A DNA stretch of 64,000 bases from JAEUUM01 sp038326165 (GTDB taxonomy: Bacteria; Bacteroidota; Bacteroidia; Chitinophagales; Saprospiraceae). Positions 61,079-64,000 of the stretch are shown here, piece after piece; the stretch's first letter is position 1, and each line of letters begins with the position of its first letter. The notes under the pieces were generated by a model that did not search any database, was not told the DNA's origin, and saw only the letters and a list, made by a program, of their open reading frames with translations. The position numbers were made by a program, and so were the translations under genes. The DNA lies in the NCBI GenBank assembly GCA_038326165.1, contig JBBQJT010000012.1:1-64000 (forward strand). The letters run 5' to 3'.

Positions 61079-61849
61079 ATGTCAACAACCATCACCACAT
61101 ACAACGTAAACGGAATTCGTGCTTCCATCACTAAAGGATTACTGAATTGGGTAGATAGTCATTCTCCCGAAATTTTATGCTTACAAGAAATAAAAGCCAC
61201 CGAAGCAGATATTCCAGTTCAAGAATTTCATGACAGAGGTTATCATTGTTATTGGCAATCAGCTGAAAAAAAAGGATATTCAGGTGTTGCAATACTATCC
61301 AAACTGAAACCTCAAGAGTTGATCATTGGCTGTGGAAATCCACTTTATGATGTTGAGGGACGATTTATTACCGCAGTTTTTCCAACATTCACCTTGATCA
61401 ACATTTATTTTCCCAGTGGCTCAGCAAGTGAGGATAGGCATCAATTTAAAATGGAATTCCTAGCTTTTCTTGGCCCTTGGATTCAAGCCATGAAAGAGAC
61501 TTACAAAAATGTTATTTTGGTTGGTGACTACAATATTGTGCATACCAGACTCGATATCCACAACCCCGACAGAAAGGACAATCCAAGTGGATACCGACCT
61601 GAAGAAAGACAATGGATGACCGACTGGCTGGCTGAAGGATTCTGTGATGCCTACCGACACAAACACCCCGAAGACAAGGTTTACAGTTGGTGGAGTTTTA
61701 GGGCTGGGAGCAGGCCAAAAAACCTAGGATGGCGCATAGACTACCAATGCGTAACCAAAGATCTTATTGACAAAATTGAGCACGTCGAGCATTTTACAGA
61801 AGTAAAATTCAGCGATCATTGCCCTGTAAGTGTGATGTATAATATTTAG
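61079..61849 (+). CDS. xth: Exodeoxyribonuclease III / AP endonuclease
   Basis: A 256-aa enzyme that nicks DNA at abasic sites during base-excision repair and acts as a 3'-5' exonuclease. Conserved motifs: TYNVNGIRAS at the N-terminus, LQEIKATE with metal-binding E37, SGVAILSKLKP, VGDYNIVHTRLDIHNP, and the C-terminal SDHCPV with D246 and H247. Full length. It follows comM closely and probably shares its transcript. Confidence 0.95.
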   Translation: MSTTITTYNVNGIRASITKGLLNWVDSHSPEILCLQEIKATEADIPVQEFHDRGYHCYWQSAEKKGYSGVAILSKLKPQELIIGCGNPLYDVEGRFITAVFPTFTLINIYFPSGSASEDRHQFKMEFLAFLGPWIQAMKETYKNVILVGDYNIVHTRLDIHNPDRKDNPSGYRPEERQWMTDWLAEGFCDAYRHKHPEDKVYSWWSFRAGSRPKNLGWRIDYQCVTKDLIDKIEHVEHFTEVKFSDHCPVSVMYNI

Positions 61850-61910
61850 GTCAATAAATTCCTTTCAAACGCTTTATTTTGCATAATTTAGCATTCTAAA
61901 ACATGCCATT

Positions 61911-62249
61911 ATGGAAAGAAAATACGAAAATTTAAAGGAGTTCTATCCTTTTTATCTGACGGAACATCAGCACCTTACAAGCAGGGTACTTCATTTTATT
62001 GGCACGAGCCTCTTCTTAGGAATTGTCTTTTATTCCATCTTTACGGGACAATACCAAAAACTTTGGTTTGCTCCGCTTGCAGGTTATGGTTTTGCATGGG
62101 TTGGACATTACTTTTTTGAGAAGAACAAACCAGCAACCTTTCAATATCCAGGCATGAGTTTGATGAGCGATTTTATCATGTTCTTCCACATATTGACAGG
62201 GCAATTGCCTAGCAAAATGAAAGCTGCAAAAGAAAAGTTAGGAGTTTAG
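61911..62249 (+). CDS. DUF962 / Mpo1-like membrane protein
   Basis: A 112-aa protein with three or four hydrophobic segments. Diagnostic pattern of the DUF962/Mpo1-like family: FYPFYLTEHQH, RVLHFIGTSLFLG, WVGHYFFEKNKPATFQYPGM, then SDFIMFFHILTGQL. Yeast Mpo1 is an Fe(II)-dependent dioxygenase of 2-hydroxy fatty acids and its key histidines correspond to those in these motifs; the bacterial substrate is not established. Its stop overlaps the convergent TonB-domain gene by 4 bp. Confidence 0.88.
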   Translation: MERKYENLKEFYPFYLTEHQHLTSRVLHFIGTSLFLGIVFYSIFTGQYQKLWFAPLAGYGFAWVGHYFFEKNKPATFQYPGMSLMSDFIMFFHILTGQLPSKMKAAKEKLGV

Positions 62250-62764
62250 TTTTCTTCAGGCTCATCAACCTCGATCACAGCGGGAGGAACTGGCCTATTA
62301 ATTTTGAATTTGATAGGAAGAACAGTCTGAGAAATAACAATTTTTCCATTGTGTTTGGCTGGTATCCAAATCACCTTTTGTTTGCCCATGCTTTTGATCA
62401 GGCGTATTGCCTCTTTGTCCATGTCTGGATGTTTCGACTTTTTATTCAAGCTAATCTGAGATATTTTACCATCTTTTCCTATCACAAATTCTACAAAAGC
62501 GATGCCTTCAATAGAGTCCCTCAAGCAAGATTTAGGATATTTTAAATTGGCTTTGACATACTCTGCAAGCTTGGACTGTGCACAACTGATCTTCATTTCA
62601 TATTGCTGAACATCCTCACAACCAGGAAATTGTGCTGGATCGGAAGGACTTCTGTGCACCATTTCTTGTTGCTTGACCGGTTTCTTGCCTGGCTTGGCTT
62701 TTTGGGCTTGAACACCAGAGAATAAAGAAACTGTAAATAGTAAAAAAAGAATAATACGTATCAT
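62246..62764 (-). CDS. Secreted TonB C-terminal-domain protein
   Basis: 172 aa with signal peptide MIRIILFLLFTVSLFSGVQA. A short basic linker is followed by a TonB-C domain (about 85-155): YVKANLKYPKSCLRDSIEG, IAFVEFVIGKDGKISQISL and KVIWIPAKHNGKIV. Unlike energy-transducing TonB it has no Pro-rich spacer and no retained N-terminal anchor, so it is likely a periplasmic binding domain and not an ExbBD partner. Two cysteines in PGCEDV and KISCAQSK may form a disulfide. Confidence 0.88.
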   Translation of the reverse strand: MIRIILFLLFTVSLFSGVQAQKAKPGKKPVKQQEMVHRSPSDPAQFPGCEDVQQYEMKISCAQSKLAEYVKANLKYPKSCLRDSIEGIAFVEFVIGKDGKISQISLNKKSKHPDMDKEAIRLIKSMGKQKVIWIPAKHNGKIVISQTVLPIKFKINRPVPPAVIEVDEPEEN

Positions 62765-62866
62765 GAGATCAATTTTGATATTGCACTTAAACGAATATTT
62801 TTTCTTAATGTTGGATCACACATTCCAAAATTCAGGAATTTCGTAAAGCTTAAGCATTGTTTTCTA

Positions 62867-62874
62867 TATCTTTG
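62867..62874 (+). promoter_or_regulatory. Candidate -7 box of the PBP1 gene
   Basis: TATCTTTG fits TAnnTTTG and lies 28 bp before the ATG. No -33 element at good spacing is evident. Confidence 0.5.
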
Positions 62875-62902
62875 CTACCTGACAAGATTGAGACAATTAG
62901 CT

Positions 62903-64000
62903 ATGCCGAATAATGCGAAGGATTTTCATGAAATACGAGATTTGCGCTATGCCCGATGGGGAGAAAGGCTGTGGCATGCTTCTTTATATGGCTTGATGGC
63001 ATTTGTGCTATTTCTGGTTTTACTGTCTTTTGACAATCTTCCAAGTTTTTCGCAACTTGAAGATCCAACCAATAGCTTGGCATCACCCATCTATGCAAGC
63101 AAAGGAGAATTGATAGGATCATATTACATAGAAAACCGCATCCCACTTGACTTCAAAGAACTGCCTCAGAACCTGATTGATGCTCTAATTTCAACTGAGG
63201 ATTCACGATTTTATACCCACTCTGGAGTTGATCCTGAGGCAATTTTGAGGGTTTTGACCAAGACCATCCTATTGAGTGACCGAAGTGCTGGTGGGGGAAG
63301 TACCATTACACAGCAATTGGCCAAGTTATTGTACTCCGACCGAGACTTTCGGGGGATGACAAAATTTCAAAAAGCAGTCGGTTTGGTAACCCGTAAGTTC
63401 AAAGAAATGATAACTGCCGTCAAACTTGAGCGCAGATACACCAAGGAAGAAATCATTGCACTGTACCTGAATCACTTTAATTTTATCAACGGAGCTTATG
63501 GAATAAAAGCAGCTTCTGAAATTTATTTTGGTAAAGATCCAAGCCAATTGACTATCGAAGAATCAGCTACTTTGGTTGGGATGCTCAACAACCCTTCTTT
63601 ATTTAATCCTTTGAGGAGACCAGACAGGGTTAAAGCCAGAAGAAATATTGTACTGAAAAAGATGGAAAGAGCAGGTAAACTTAGTTCTTCACAATACGAA
63701 ATGCTTAGCAAAAAACCAATCGATGTAACCCATTTCACGCCAAAAAATACGGTAGATGGCATTGCTCCTTATTTTAGAATGGAACTGCGTAAAGAACTAC
63801 TAAGAATCCTCGACAGACCAGAGTGCCGAGACAGGGATGGTAAAGCTTACAACATCTACTCCGACGGTTTAAAAATTTATACGACCCTAGATACCGCAGT
63901 TCAGAATTGTGCCGAAAAGGCAGTTGAAATCCACATGTCAAAACTTCAAAAAACCTTTTTCCAACGATGGAAAGGCAAGGATCCTTGGACTTTCATCAAA
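62903..64000 (+). CDS. Class A penicillin-binding protein 1A, 5' part (runs off the window)
   Basis: 366 codons are visible from ATG 62903 to the edge. The short cytoplasmic tail includes EIRDLRYARWGERLW; a membrane helix lies at about 30-43. The GT51 transglycosylase domain has catalytic E99 in STEDSRFYTHSGVD, GGGSTITQQLAK (131-141), KLERRYTKEEIIALYLN and the INGAYGIKAASEIYFGK block. The start of the linker to the transpeptidase domain is seen (SDGLKIYTTLDTAVQ). The serine transpeptidase motifs lie outside. It polymerises and cross-links peptidoglycan at the inner membrane. Confidence 0.95.
   Translation, partial: MPNNAKDFHEIRDLRYARWGERLWHASLYGLMAFVLFLVLLSFDNLPSFSQLEDPTNSLASPIYASKGELIGSYYIENRIPLDFKELPQNLIDALISTEDSRFYTHSGVDPEAILRVLTKTILLSDRSAGGGSTITQQLAKLLYSDRDFRGMTKFQKAVGLVTRKFKEMITAVKLERRYTKEEIIALYLNHFNFINGAYGIKAASEIYFGKDPSQLTIEESATLVGMLNNPSLFNPLRRPDRVKARRNIVLKKMERAGKLSSSQYEMLSKKPIDVTHFTPKNTVDGIAPYFRMELRKELLRILDRPECRDRDGKAYNIYSDGLKIYTTLDTAVQNCAEKAVEIHMSKLQKTFFQRWKGKDPWTFIK

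Noticed and set aside
62246..62764. Calling the TonB-C protein an energy-transducing TonB
   Set aside because: It has a cleavable signal peptide and no Pro-rich spacer or ExbB/ExbD neighbours.

Overview
The window looks like a chromosomal segment of an AT-rich member of the Bacteroidota, most like the Saprospiria/Chitinophagia-type lineages. The evidence is direct: four secreted proteins end in type IX secretion (T9SS) type-A sorting domains, LpxC and FabZ are fused in one protein, several promoters fit the Bacteroidota pattern TTG/TTTG-N(16-20)-TAnnTTTG, lipoproteins are abundant, and Shine-Dalgarno sequences are mostly absent. The lineage below phylum is an inference.

Left edge (1-5700): a very large Cas9 gene (about 1620 aa, all nuclease residues present) on the minus strand. 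Its stop codon overlaps the start of a further minus-strand gene that runs off the window and does not begin like cas1. Divergently, on the plus strand, lies a compact tracrRNA gene with its own promoter, anti-repeat, nexus and terminator. No CRISPR array, cas1 or cas2 is visible. Next comes a decayed GxxExxY gene flanked by short TAATCYGTSA repeats.

Housekeeping block (5.7-16.6 kb): a T9SS beta-helix protein, a TetA-like MFS pump, alaS, a membrane-anchored M23 peptidase, a MerR-type regulator, and the lipid A operon lpxC/fabZ-lpxA with an ABC ATPase.

Surface-protein block (16.6-40.5 kb): two tandem units, each made of a small secreted protein of about 150 aa followed by a giant T9SS adhesin-like protein (4676 and 2323 aa). 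The giants share about 2000 C-terminal residues (HYR, P-domain-like, dockerin-like, cohesin-like, T9SS CTD). The larger one carries an extra ~2650 residues of beta-helix, Ig-like and SprB-like sequence. Both units have near-consensus promoters followed by long untranslated leaders.

Glycan and lipid block (40.5-58 kb): a small lipoprotein, an LpxL/HtrB-type acyltransferase, a GH92 mannosidase, and two adjacent pairs of FG-GAP/ASPIC (CRTAC1-like) lipoproteins. Between the pairs sits a fatty-acid hydroxylase with a coupled small membrane protein. One pair shows a 119-bp identical tract that suggests gene conversion.

Right edge (58-64 kb): an initiator tRNA, a GH18 T9SS protein, a YifB/ComM ATPase, exonuclease III, a DUF962/Mpo1-like protein, a TonB-C-domain protein and the 5' part of a class A penicillin-binding protein.

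Taken together, the region is dominated by envelope work: lipid A synthesis, peptidoglycan synthesis, T9SS-exported adhesins and glycosidases, and lipoprotein beta-propellers, with a CRISPR-Cas9 locus at the left border.
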